A DNA stretch of 38,726 nucleotides. Origin: Thermodesulfobacteriota bacterium (GTDB taxonomy: Bacteria > Desulfobacterota > UBA8473). The translations under genes were made by a program, and so were the position numbers. Numbering within the stretch: the first letter of the stretch is position 1; the number at the start of each line of letters is the position of its first letter. Of this stretch, positions 27,574 through 35,080 are shown in pieces. A model generated the notes under the pieces. It was not told the origin of the DNA, did no database searches, and saw only the letters and a program-made list of their open reading frames with translations. Where the stretch lies: assembly GCA_040757775.1 (NCBI GenBank), contig JBFLWQ010000027.1, positions 1-38,726 of the forward strand. The letters are read 5' to 3'.

Positions 27574-29562
27574 TTAATCATTTTGAACAAGTTCGACAAT
27601 CATGTCCATGGACTTCTGGGAAATCGGAGTGGATATGCCCTTTAATTTTTCATCAAAAATGGCATCTGTAAATCTTTCAATGGAAAGTTCCGGATTCCGT
27701 CGTTTCTGGTATTGCTGACCCTGGTTAAAGTACTCAACCTCAAGGCTCTGAAAATTCTTGAGGATAGTCTGCCCCATCACCGACACCTTCTCGTTGGTTA
27801 ATTCATCCATTACCTCTACCTCTGTCGGAAGCTCTAACGGGTCATAGGGGATACCGGCAGCCGGTACGGCATCCTGGTATTTATCCTCCTTAAACATCTT
27901 TCCCGAGATTGTATTGGTAAAAATGTTCTCTCCTGTAAGGGTATCCACAAGCTTATAGGAGACCTCTATTATGGAGCTGATTTTTGTTGTTCCCTGCCTG
28001 TAGGAAATGAATTGATAAATCTTCTTCTTAATCGTAGGAGGAGGAGCGGACTTAAGCTGTTCTGGGGTTGGCCTTGGATTTGCCATGCTCCATAATAAGA
28101 ATTGCTGATTGGGTTCATCTGTTTCGTCAACAAGGGCTTTAACCTGACTGATACTTGGGGTATCAGTTTTCGTAGCCGCGAAGTGGAGAACATCACCCAT
28201 AATAAATGTATCAATCCCTCTCATCTTTGCGGTTTGTGCCGCCTTGATGTCAACGAGACCGGTTTGTCCGAGCTGCATTTCCCTTAAAATAGACTGCAGA
28301 TTTTCACGCTCGATGATACGCAGATCACCACTGGCGTTCCTGTGTAGGTAAGCAATCAGTTTGTTTGCCGCTATTTTACCTGCATCTCTATCGTTACTGG
28401 GACTGCTAAAATCAAAAACGGCGATGGACTTTCTAATACGCTTGTTAATCTGGTCTTTAACCTCGAGGGTCCTTTGAAACAGCCCCGGGTAATTACGATT
28501 CAATGCCTCAGCTCTCTGCAGCCAGACCAAGCTATTGCCCCACATCTCACGCCCGGAAAATTTTTCTGCCCTCTCCATCAGCTTTGCACAAAAGTTGTTA
28601 ACAAATTCTCTATAAATAGGACTGTCTAATAGAGAAGGTGAAGATGCAGCGGCAAGTTCTAATCTTTTGAATGCCTTATAAAACTTGCTCTGACTGACCA
28701 ATCTGGTAGCTTCCTGAAAATATATCTGCCCCACATGTATTTTAATGTCCTCCAGCTTTTTCACAATATCACGATTGTCAGGCTGGTATTTGCTTGCCTT
28801 TTCGAGTAGCCGAATAGCCCTTTCCCAGTCCTGTCCCTGCCTTGCTTTTTCACCTTCACTAACGTAATAATCAACATTATCCCTTGACATAGCATCCTTA
28901 TGCAGTTTGGCCACATCCAGGTAATTAGGATTAATATCCATAGCAGACTTAAAAGCCTGGACCGCCAACCCCCATTCTTCCTGTTTACTGAAGGCTAAAC
29001 CTCGCTGATATAACATCCTTGTCCCTTCTTGCTCCGCTTTGAGGAGTCTATTGTCTGCATTTTCATAGCTGGCAGAAATCTTAACTATCTGTCTTAATTT
29101 TACCACGGCAGCCATCCAATCTTCCTTTTGCATGTCCAATTCTGCCTGGCTGGACAACGACTTAAGATTATTCATAAGGGTACCGATCTTTCCTCTGATA
29201 TCACTGTCTAAAGCCTTAATAGTGCTGTTTCCAGGATCCAGGTTATAGGCAAGACCAGCTTCCTTCGCTACCTGCTCGAGCACAGAGAGGTTCCCCTCAG
29301 GAGCAGAAGCAAGTATCTGTTTTGCCTTCTCATAACGGACCTTAGCCGCCTCCCGCTTTGTCCGGTTCAGTGCATCTATGTACTCCTGCTTGTTGGGATC
29401 CTCCTTCACTGCCTGCTCAAAAAAAGGAATTGCTTCTTCCCAGCGGTTCGCCTGAATCAACTCCTGTCCTGTTTTGTAACTCTCGGTTACGGCACAGGCA
29501 GAAACAAGAACCAGGATAAATAAAGCGATTAGAATCATCGGATAATTTCTTGGCTTAATCAT
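27574..29562 (-). CDS. Lipoprotein with TPR-like repeats and a CsgG-like domain
   Basis: The 662-residue lipoprotein has lipobox LVSAC with C23. From about 30 to 370 it carries helical repeats of TPR type, with motifs such as ANRWEEAIPFFEQAVKEDPN and EEWGLAVQAFKSAMDINPN. From about 385 on, a CsgG-like domain shows IAVFDFSSPS, ERENLQSILREMQLGQTG and IDTFIMGDV. The ERxxLQxIL...LGQxG pattern is shared with the separate CsgG gene of this cluster. AGGGAGG precedes the ATG. A TPR part anchored to a pore-family domain suggests a scaffold or assembly factor at the outer membrane. This is inferred. Confidence 0.9.
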   Translation of the reverse strand: MIKPRNYPMILIALFILVLVSACAVTESYKTGQELIQANRWEEAIPFFEQAVKEDPNKQEYIDALNRTKREAAKVRYEKAKQILASAPEGNLSVLEQVAKEAGLAYNLDPGNSTIKALDSDIRGKIGTLMNNLKSLSSQAELDMQKEDWMAAVVKLRQIVKISASYENADNRLLKAEQEGTRMLYQRGLAFSKQEEWGLAVQAFKSAMDINPNYLDVAKLHKDAMSRDNVDYYVSEGEKARQGQDWERAIRLLEKASKYQPDNRDIVKKLEDIKIHVGQIYFQEATRLVSQSKFYKAFKRLELAAASSPSLLDSPIYREFVNNFCAKLMERAEKFSGREMWGNSLVWLQRAEALNRNYPGLFQRTLEVKDQINKRIRKSIAVFDFSSPSNDRDAGKIAANKLIAYLHRNASGDLRIIERENLQSILREMQLGQTGLVDIKAAQTAKMRGIDTFIMGDVLHFAATKTDTPSISQVKALVDETDEPNQQFLLWSMANPRPTPEQLKSAPPPTIKKKIYQFISYRQGTTKISSIIEVSYKLVDTLTGENIFTNTISGKMFKEDKYQDAVPAAGIPYDPLELPTEVEVMDELTNEKVSVMGQTILKNFQSLEVEYFNQGQQYQKRRNPELSIERFTDAIFDEKLKGISTPISQKSMDMIVELVQND

Positions 29563-29655
29563 TAGATACCTCCCTTAATATTTATAAAATTTTTGGCAAA
29601 GCGATCATCCTTAAGTATAGATTGAATCTGTCAAATACTGATAGGTACGTTGCCC

Positions 29656-30771
29656 TCAATGTAAGAGCATCGCTTCAATCTGGTTTTGGGTTATCTTTAC
29701 TATCTTAACTTTCCCGCCATTTACGTTAATTGCCGCAATATCATCGGCTAAGCCCTGAGTGTTTCCCTTAATTTCTAAATCCAGGTCAACCCTTCCCTGA
29801 ACATAAGAACGCTGGTACATCTCTTTGAACCCCTTCACTGCCATCGACAGAAGATTCTTGAACCGCATTAAATCCTCGTAGGAATCAATGCCTGACACTA
29901 ATAGTTTGACTGTAACTGTATTTGTTAGCTCAGAAGACCAGCGATCCAGTGTCTCTTCCATCATTTTCTTTGCCAGTTTTACAACTACTTCTTCCGTTAT
30001 CAGTTTAAAATCCCCCTTCATACCTGGTGCCGATTTGCTTTCACTATCCGTCGAGATTATCTCTCCCGTATCACCATTCATGACCTTAACAGAAACAGTA
30101 ACCTTGTTTGAGCTCACTTCAACACCAGCCACTGTAAAGGAGTTAACTGCGGCATCAACACTGCCGATAATCACGACCTCTGCACCGAACTGATGGCTCA
30201 TCTCAGCCAGCATCTTCTGATCCCCGGTAAGGGTTTGGAGATGTTCGTACTTCCTGTTCTTTCTGACAACCTCAGCATCAACGAGTTTAAATCCCTTAGA
30301 CATAAAATATCTGGCCATTGCCGCTTCAGCAATTGCATCCTTTTGGGCTTGCCCACCGAAAATAATCATCAGGCGTGGTTTGGACTTTTTCATCATAATA
30401 AGATTGATAGCTTCCATGCGATCCTTCAGCTTTCCCTTCCCAACATCGGCTTCAATAGTGACCCTGTACATATCGCCTTCTCTCTTTTCCGAGGTAACCC
30501 TGTAAGTATTGATAAAACCTCTGGATTCAGAAAGAATCTGGTCGAGTTTTAATTGGAAATTCTCGACTTCTGTACTACTCGTAATCATAACGCCCACAAC
30601 TCTTTCTACTGCACTACGCTGGGCATTGTCAATAGCCTTGTCTCTGGCGATATCCACTAAATTACTATGAATGGCTGCCATACCTTCTGCGAGAATCTTC
30701 TCCTGAGCAGGGGCAGTGCCGTACATAAACCCCAAACCAATTAAAATAATAAAAAAAACTGTTTTCTTCAT
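29656..30771 (-). CDS. FlgT-like exported protein, copy A
   Basis: The protein has 371 residues from the chosen start, with a signal peptide (1-22). A FlgT N-terminal-like domain (about 27-115) shows ARDKAIDNAQRSAVERVVG, VENFQ and YRVTIEADV. A central CsgG/TolB-N-like domain has KPRLMIIF and AEVVIIGSVDA. A third conserved part contains GIDSYEDLMRFKNLL and LEIKGNTQGLADDI. In vibrios, FlgT builds the H-ring of the flagellar motor, but no flagellar gene is present here. The ATG at 30771 has GGAGA 5 nt upstream. ATGs at 30783 and 30837 are in frame. A sigma-70-type promoter and a run of nine G on the sense strand lie just upstream. It is a paralogue of the gene at 35.1-36.3 kb. Confidence 0.85.
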   Translation of the reverse strand: MKKTVFFIILIGLGFMYGTAPAQEKILAEGMAAIHSNLVDIARDKAIDNAQRSAVERVVGVMITSSTEVENFQLKLDQILSESRGFINTYRVTSEKREGDMYRVTIEADVGKGKLKDRMEAINLIMMKKSKPRLMIIFGGQAQKDAIAEAAMARYFMSKGFKLVDAEVVRKNRKYEHLQTLTGDQKMLAEMSHQFGAEVVIIGSVDAAVNSFTVAGVEVSSNKVTVSVKVMNGDTGEIISTDSESKSAPGMKGDFKLITEEVVVKLAKKMMEETLDRWSSELTNTVTVKLLVSGIDSYEDLMRFKNLLSMAVKGFKEMYQRSYVQGRVDLDLEIKGNTQGLADDIAAINVNGGKVKIVKITQNQIEAMLLH

Positions 30772-30845
30772 TACTGTCTCCATAGGGTTTTCCCCCCATT
30801 TTAGAAGGATTCTGGTGCCCGCAACCTCAATATGCATTAGGATAT

Positions 30846-30854
30846 CCCCCCCCC
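30846..30854 (-). repeat. Nine-base G tract in the leader of the FlgT-like gene
   Basis: Nine consecutive C on the + strand (G in the transcript) lie between the proposed promoter and the start of the FlgT-like gene. Homopolymer G tracts of this length can change length by slippage. Confidence 0.8.
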
Positions 30855-30878
30855 AAGTATACGGTTAGATTAGTAGGA

Positions 30879-30907
30879 ATTTTAGATTATGTATGGTATA
30901 AAGTCAA
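30879..30907 (-). promoter_or_regulatory. Sigma-70-type promoter for the FlgT-like / TPR-CsgG / FN3 unit
   Basis: On the - strand TTGACT and TAAAAT are separated by exactly 17 bp. It lies just past the stop of the nucleotidyltransferase gene and reads towards the FlgT-like gene, giving a start near 30872. Confidence 0.65.
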
Positions 30908-30923
30908 ATAAATTGTAACTAAC

Positions 30924-31928
30924 TCAGGGGTTTGTTGACGAATTAGGGTGCACCGCCTTAGCATTATTTAGCATAGCTGTTATTTCTCGATATTCTGCAT
31001 CAGTGCCATCATAATCATAAGTTGCATCTTCGCCTATCATGGGTATAATTGTAAATCTGCCCTGAAAAAACTGTGAAGTGATGTTTTCGCATTCTTTTAT
31101 ACTCAGATCCCTTCTAATGAAGTATTTTGTATATACATTTGAATATCCCAGGTTATGAGTGATCCTGAATAATTCCATCTGAACTTTTGGATTGAGCGAT
31201 TTGCGAAGACTATATGCGGTATTTATGTTATTCACATTTATAAGGTTTGGGTTTGCAAATACTAGAGAAGAAAACCTGAACCCCTGCCTGCCGTATTCAT
31301 CTTTTATATTAGAGACTTGATAAGTTGTGTCATTAATAAGATTGAGAGGTCTTCTGCCAAGCTTATCCTGATTTTCCCCAATAAATACAGCAGGAAATAT
31401 TGCAGCGGAATGATGCTGGTAATCTTGCGCGATATGGAGAAAGTATTCGATAAACTCCTTTGTAGTTAGCGGCGAATCGGAGGCAACAAATAATGCATGC
31501 TTTTTGTGATTGTAAGCAGCACTGGCAGCGTATCCTTTGATTATGTTTCCTGCAAAAGAATTATGCTTGACCTTTTTAGGTGTTACCCTAAAACGCTTAA
31601 TTGCATGATGAGGAATTTTAGAATTCTGGTTTTCAATTCGGAACGGTTTGGCGAATTTCCCGAGAAATTTACCAAGCCGTTGCTCAAGAAGCATCTTATG
31701 TCCTACAATGACTATCTCATCAATTAAGTCACTGTCAAAAAGCTTTTCAAGTATGAACTGAATCACAGGTTTGTTTATTTCATGCCCATCCTGAACAATC
31801 TTAAATTCCCTTAAAGGTTTGTATCCTGCCTCTATGAACTTTTCACCGTAATGTTCTGCAACTATTCTGCTATACTTTTTTACTGTCCGCTTGTTGTTGT
31901 ATCCGGCCATTAATATGGCACTAACCAT
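30924..31928 (-). CDS. Nucleotidyltransferase (MobA-like NTP transferase fold)
   Basis: The 334-residue protein begins MVSAILMAGYNNKR, a form of the nucleotide-binding L-x-A-G loop of NTP transferases. It has EIVIVGHKMLLEQRLG and LFVASDSPLTTKEFIEYF, which resembles the metal-binding aspartate strand of this fold. There is no signal peptide, so the enzyme is cytosolic. Substrates could be a sugar phosphate or a cofactor and cannot be told from sequence. The long-form loop lacks the GGxGxR of sugar nucleotidyltransferases, so the chemistry is uncertain. AAGGTGA precedes the ATG. It is the only non-exported protein in the - strand envelope region and is flanked by gaps with their own signals, so it may be an unrelated insertion. 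Confidence 0.75.
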   Translation of the reverse strand: MVSAILMAGYNNKRTVKKYSRIVAEHYGEKFIEAGYKPLREFKIVQDGHEINKPVIQFILEKLFDSDLIDEIVIVGHKMLLEQRLGKFLGKFAKPFRIENQNSKIPHHAIKRFRVTPKKVKHNSFAGNIIKGYAASAAYNHKKHALFVASDSPLTTKEFIEYFLHIAQDYQHHSAAIFPAVFIGENQDKLGRRPLNLINDTTYQVSNIKDEYGRQGFRFSSLVFANPNLINVNNINTAYSLRKSLNPKVQMELFRITHNLGYSNVYTKYFIRRDLSIKECENITSQFFQGRFTIIPMIGEDATYDYDGTDAEYREITAMLNNAKAVHPNSSTNP

Positions 31929-32033
31929 TTTATCACCTTATTAGGTAAGAGATAGTAGAGGGGCTTGCAGATAAACAACGATTGTATTTCAAACAGCATG
32001 CCCATTATATGGCGAGTGAGGGATAGGGTATTG

Positions 32034-32048
32034 TTTATCGACGATAAA
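32034..32048. promoter_or_regulatory. Perfect 15-bp palindrome, possible operator
   Basis: TTTATCGACGATAAA has perfect 7-bp arms around a single central base. Another ACGATAA lies 7 nt after it. It is located between the nucleotidyltransferase and FecR-domain genes. The regulator is unknown. Confidence 0.4.
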
Positions 32049-32076
32049 GGCAACGATAAGATATTGGAGTGTTAAG

Positions 32077-32832
32077 TTATTTTGTCAATTCGTCTCTCTT
32101 TTTATTCCAGAGAACCCAATCACTTATATCTTCTTCTCGCGAGAAAGAGACAGGTTTCAAGGCTTTACCCTCAGGGGTAATCACGATCTGTTGCATTTCT
32201 TTTACTATGTGTTCCCACTCCTTCAAGGTAACTTCACGAGGTCCGCGAACCTCTTTTGGCCCCGGGACTTCCTTGGGTGCACCTATTTCAAATACAGGTT
32301 TAGGAATCTCTTTTGGCGGACTTGTCACATATACATTCCCACCGTAAACTCTAATCAACACGGATTTATCTTTGCTAACGTCCATTCTATAGATAGTACC
32401 CTTAACCCCTGCTACAGCATTTTCACTGGAAATCTCAAATCTTTTTCCTTTTCCTAGAAATCCTTTAGCATTAGCCCAGGTTCTGCCCAGAAACAGTTTA
32501 ACACTGAAATTTTTATCTCCGCTTTCCCTGTCATAACCCAGGTCACTAACCGTAAAGCTTGTATTATCTGCGAATCGAACAAAGCTTCCATCCGGCAGTT
32601 TTATCTCTATTAAGGTTTTTTCACCTGTATTTATCCTATCCTCTTTATGGAGGAGATTATGCACCTTCAATGGGGTCCCTTTTGCTTCCCCTTTTGGCAA
32701 AACATATGCCTTCCCCTGGAGGAAGGTAACAACAGCCTGGTCTTTAGGGGATTTTACCTCTTTAGAAAAGGAAACGGCGGCAAGAAAAAAAGTTAGTCCT
32801 ATTAAACAGATTGCAGATTTACATATTTTCAT
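32077..32832 (-). CDS. Exported FecR-domain protein
   Basis: The 251-residue protein has a signal peptide (about 1-23) and then a FecR-type beta domain from about 33 to 170. Its typical motifs are EDRINTGEKTLIEIKLPDGSF, WANAKG, ENAVAGVKGTIYRMDV and GGNVYV. A Pro/Lys/Glu-rich linker with PKEVPGPKEVRGP repeats leads to a charged C-terminus. FecR domains without a membrane anti-sigma part are common in exported structural or signal proteins, and no anti-sigma N-terminus is present here. It lies 36 bp after the PEGA lipoprotein gene, so the two are likely cotranscribed. The precise role is unknown. Confidence 0.88.
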   Translation of the reverse strand: MKICKSAICLIGLTFFLAAVSFSKEVKSPKDQAVVTFLQGKAYVLPKGEAKGTPLKVHNLLHKEDRINTGEKTLIEIKLPDGSFVRFADNTSFTVSDLGYDRESGDKNFSVKLFLGRTWANAKGFLGKGKRFEISSENAVAGVKGTIYRMDVSKDKSVLIRVYGGNVYVTSPPKEIPKPVFEIGAPKEVPGPKEVRGPREVTLKEWEHIVKEMQQIVITPEGKALKPVSFSREEDISDWVLWNKKRDELTK

Positions 32833-32868
32833 AGGCGATCTCTCTTAGAGTAGTTTCATTTATGTTTA

Positions 32869-33192
32869 TTATCTATTCAATTTTTTTAATGTTACCTCTA
32901 TTGTTTGAAGCGACTTACTGGAATAAACATCCCGGCTATAGGGAGCATAACCCTCTTTTTTTATCTCTATCTTGTGGGTTCCACTGCTTAGCTTTATATA
33001 GCCAGGGTTGCCATCATATCTGTTTGCCTCTCCCATGGAAGCTCCGTCTACAAAAACCTCTGCATCACTGGGATTACAGACGACCCTTATTGCTCCTTCA
33101 TTGCCTACACCTATAGTGGCTTCCTTCGGAGTACCACACCCCATCAGGATAATAATGAAAAGCAGAGAAAACAGTATAGTATTCTTCATCAT
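32869..33192 (-). CDS. PEGA-domain lipoprotein
   Basis: This small lipoprotein (107 residues) has lipobox ILMGC with C19. A single PEGA domain (about 33-105) shows IRVVCNPSDAEVFVDG, LSSGTHKIEIKKEGYAPYSRDV and a final VTLKKL strand. PEGA domains are found in many envelope and S-layer-associated proteins and are thought to bind other proteins or glycans. GAGGAG lies before the double ATG, and the first of the pair is used. An ATG 15 nt upstream is unlikely. It sits between the CsgG gene and the FecR gene. Confidence 0.87.
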   Translation of the reverse strand: MMKNTILFSLLFIIILMGCGTPKEATIGVGNEGAIRVVCNPSDAEVFVDGASMGEANRYDGNPGYIKLSSGTHKIEIKKEGYAPYSRDVYSSKSLQTIEVTLKKLNR

Positions 33193-33289
33193 AAACTCCT
33201 CGTTCATAGTAATTGTAAATACTAAACCCTAAACTTAGTGTCGGTGTCAGGAATCAGTGTCGATATAAGGGTACAAAGCCTCGCTTGCA

Positions 33290-34231
33290 TCACTGCACCT
33301 TAAGTTTAACCACATCATTGACAGTTAATCCTGTGCCTGATTTAATAGTAGCCTTGGTTAGATTGGCATCAACGTAACCTGTAACAAGCAATTCAGCCTT
33401 TAACGGGCCTTCTTCCCTGCCCAATAAGACATGGGTCTGGGGGTCATATATCTCTTCGCCAAGCGAGTAAACCATCAGGATATTTCCTATCTCTAGTCCC
33501 ACATCCTTGCCTGCATTTATATATACGGTTGAGCCACTCACCTTAGCAATCCTTCCGCTCCACTCTGTTGATTGTAACTGCTGGATAAGATTGTCCATAA
33601 ATTTAGTAATGGCAGCCCTTAATGCATTTTGTCCCATGGTTTCATCATAACCGCCGCGCTGTCCAAACCCCAATATCTCGGATATCTTCTTTTCGAAAAC
33701 ACCAGAGCCAGAGTCAGCAAAGAGTACCTGCCCTGTAGTGGTATCCACTACCCTGACATCCACAGTACACTCCGCCTTCTGTATCTTCTGTTTGTAAACT
33801 CCGTAATCCTTTCCCTCTGTCTTGACACCAAATTGAGATATAGAGCCTGTTACGATAGCATTAAGCCCCAGTATCTTACCTGCTTCAGCAGCCGTAGCAG
33901 GATTAATTACACCTGATTGACCTAAAGCCTGTTCTCCAAGGATTTTCTGTAATTGAGCACGTTCAACCACAATAAATGCCCCTGTTTTAAAGAGTTCGGT
34001 TGTCAGGATATCAGATGCTGAAGACCCTAATCTTCCTTTACCATAAGTTGTCTTGTTCTCAAAATCCACTATTCCTACTCTCTTCTTGGGTCCTTTGGAG
34101 ACAATCTTGGGTGCTTCTTTTTCAACTGCCTTTTCCGAAGGAGCAGCTTTTGTTACCGTTGGTATGCCGGCACAGACGAGAGTAAACAAAAATGATATAA
34201 TAAGACCTGCCCTCATTTTCTTGCTTAACAT
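33290..34231 (-). CDS. CsgG/HfaB family outer-membrane secretion or anchoring protein
   Basis: The 313-residue protein has a signal peptide (about 1-29). The CsgG fold follows: KRVGIVDFENKTTYGKGRLG, ERAQLQKILGEQALGQSGVINP, LGLNAIVTGSISQFG and DVRVVDTTTGQVLFADS. The C-terminal part (about 225-313) looks like an added beta domain (GRIAKVSGSTVYINAGKDVGLEIGN). CsgG forms the curli secretion pore, while HfaB anchors the holdfast. The cysteine at 20 is not in a good lipobox, so anchoring by lipid is doubtful. No CsgA/B-type substrate is seen in the window. AGGAGG precedes the ATG. Confidence 0.92.
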   Translation of the reverse strand: MLSKKMRAGLIISFLFTLVCAGIPTVTKAAPSEKAVEKEAPKIVSKGPKKRVGIVDFENKTTYGKGRLGSSASDILTTELFKTGAFIVVERAQLQKILGEQALGQSGVINPATAAEAGKILGLNAIVTGSISQFGVKTEGKDYGVYKQKIQKAECTVDVRVVDTTTGQVLFADSGSGVFEKKISEILGFGQRGGYDETMGQNALRAAITKFMDNLIQQLQSTEWSGRIAKVSGSTVYINAGKDVGLEIGNILMVYSLGEEIYDPQTHVLLGREEGPLKAELLVTGYVDANLTKATIKSGTGLTVNDVVKLKVQ

Positions 34232-34293
34232 TAGTTAATCCTCCTGTTAATTTAACTTGATAATTCCCTGTAGCTTGCTATAGGGTTTCAATA

Positions 34294-34383
34294 GTCATTC
34301 CTGCGAAAGCAAGAATCCAGAAAACTAAAAGACTAGATTCTGTGCCCGCCCCGTACTCGATACGGGGTCAAGCACAGAATGAC
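34294..34383. repeat. Palindromic repeat with GTCATTC/GAATGAC ends
   Basis: A 90-bp element is bounded by GTCATTC and GAATGAC. Inside are ATTCTGTGC/GCACAGAAT with an inner CCCCGTA/TACGGGG, and AGAATCCAG/CTAGATTCT. The latter overlaps the former, so two mutually exclusive hairpins are possible. It is a REP/MITE-like element of a type widespread in environmental proteobacteria. Confidence 0.65.
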
Positions 34384-34425
34384 AGAATACAGAATGGCGA
34401 AAATTTATAATATTTTGTAAAGACA

Positions 34426-35058
34426 TTAAGGGGTTAAACAACCACCCTTTGCAGGTGGAATATACTTGGGCCCAGGGGGTAATGTAGATAATGCCGTATT
34501 GATTACAGTCTGGACATAGGGATCATATCTCTTTAAGGCAGCAAAACCCACATTCTCTATTAAGGAGTCCCTATCCAACCCAAATTTCCTTTCAGCAACC
34601 ATATGCTCCGATTCCCAGAGTTGTTCCCCTGTTTTGGTATCTATGAGTTGAAATTTAGCCCCCACTTTAACTGAGGCATAGACCACCAGGTAAGTAGTAC
34701 TCCACTCTGTTACTGTACCATATAGCACTGCATCAACATTGAGGAGCTTTCCTATTTCCTGGGGGGTCATGGAATTAAGCTGACCTGCGTCCCTTATATC
34801 CTTTTCAGCAAGTTTTGAATCAATTTCAGTAATAGGAGGGGATACGTAACCTTTATAGGAAATAATATTAAAGAGCTTTGGCCTGAATAGCTGGGGTGCA
34901 TCCATGTCTACGGTTTCATTTTGGACGGGGACTACAGCAACTGATGTTGGAGTCTTGGATTTATAGTCAGGAACTAAGGTATGAGGGATCCCAGGTATAC
35001 AACCACTGGAGATAAGGATAAGCGTAACCCCGATAAGGATAAGTTTTAAATGTTTCAT
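34426..35058 (-). CDS. GNA1162/DUF799-type lipoprotein
   Basis: The 210-residue lipoprotein has lipobox ISSGC with C20. The sequence PTSVAVVPVQNETVDMDAPQLFRP, then LNSMTPQEIGKLLNVDAVLYGTVTEW, fits the GNA1162/DUF799 family, first described as a meningococcal surface antigen. That family has a TolB-N-like fold and is often encoded next to a CsgG gene. Here CsgG is the next gene downstream, which supports the assignment. The C-terminus ends in a Pro/Gly-rich segment with a cysteine. The SD sequence AAGGAGA lies before the ATG. A role in an outer-membrane complex together with CsgG is inferred. Confidence 0.87.
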   Translation of the reverse strand: MKHLKLILIGVTLILISSGCIPGIPHTLVPDYKSKTPTSVAVVPVQNETVDMDAPQLFRPKLFNIISYKGYVSPPITEIDSKLAEKDIRDAGQLNSMTPQEIGKLLNVDAVLYGTVTEWSTTYLVVYASVKVGAKFQLIDTKTGEQLWESEHMVAERKFGLDRDSLIENVGFAALKRYDPYVQTVINTALSTLPPGPKYIPPAKGGCLTP

Positions 35059-35080
35059 GTATATCTCCTTTCAACAGAGA

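Noticed and set aside
29629-29634. TTGACA (- strand) ahead of the TPR-CsgG lipoprotein as a separate promoter
   Set aside because: No acceptable -10 box at 16-18 bp spacing. Transcription from the promoter near 30.9 kb is sufficient.
33236-33270. Repeated AGTGTCG in the gap after the CsgG gene
   Set aside because: Only two 7-bp copies with no symmetry or further context, so chance is likely.
33290-34231. Assignment of the CsgG-family gene as true csgG of a curli operon
   Set aside because: No csgA, csgB, csgE or csgF-like gene is in the window, and the protein lacks a convincing lipobox.
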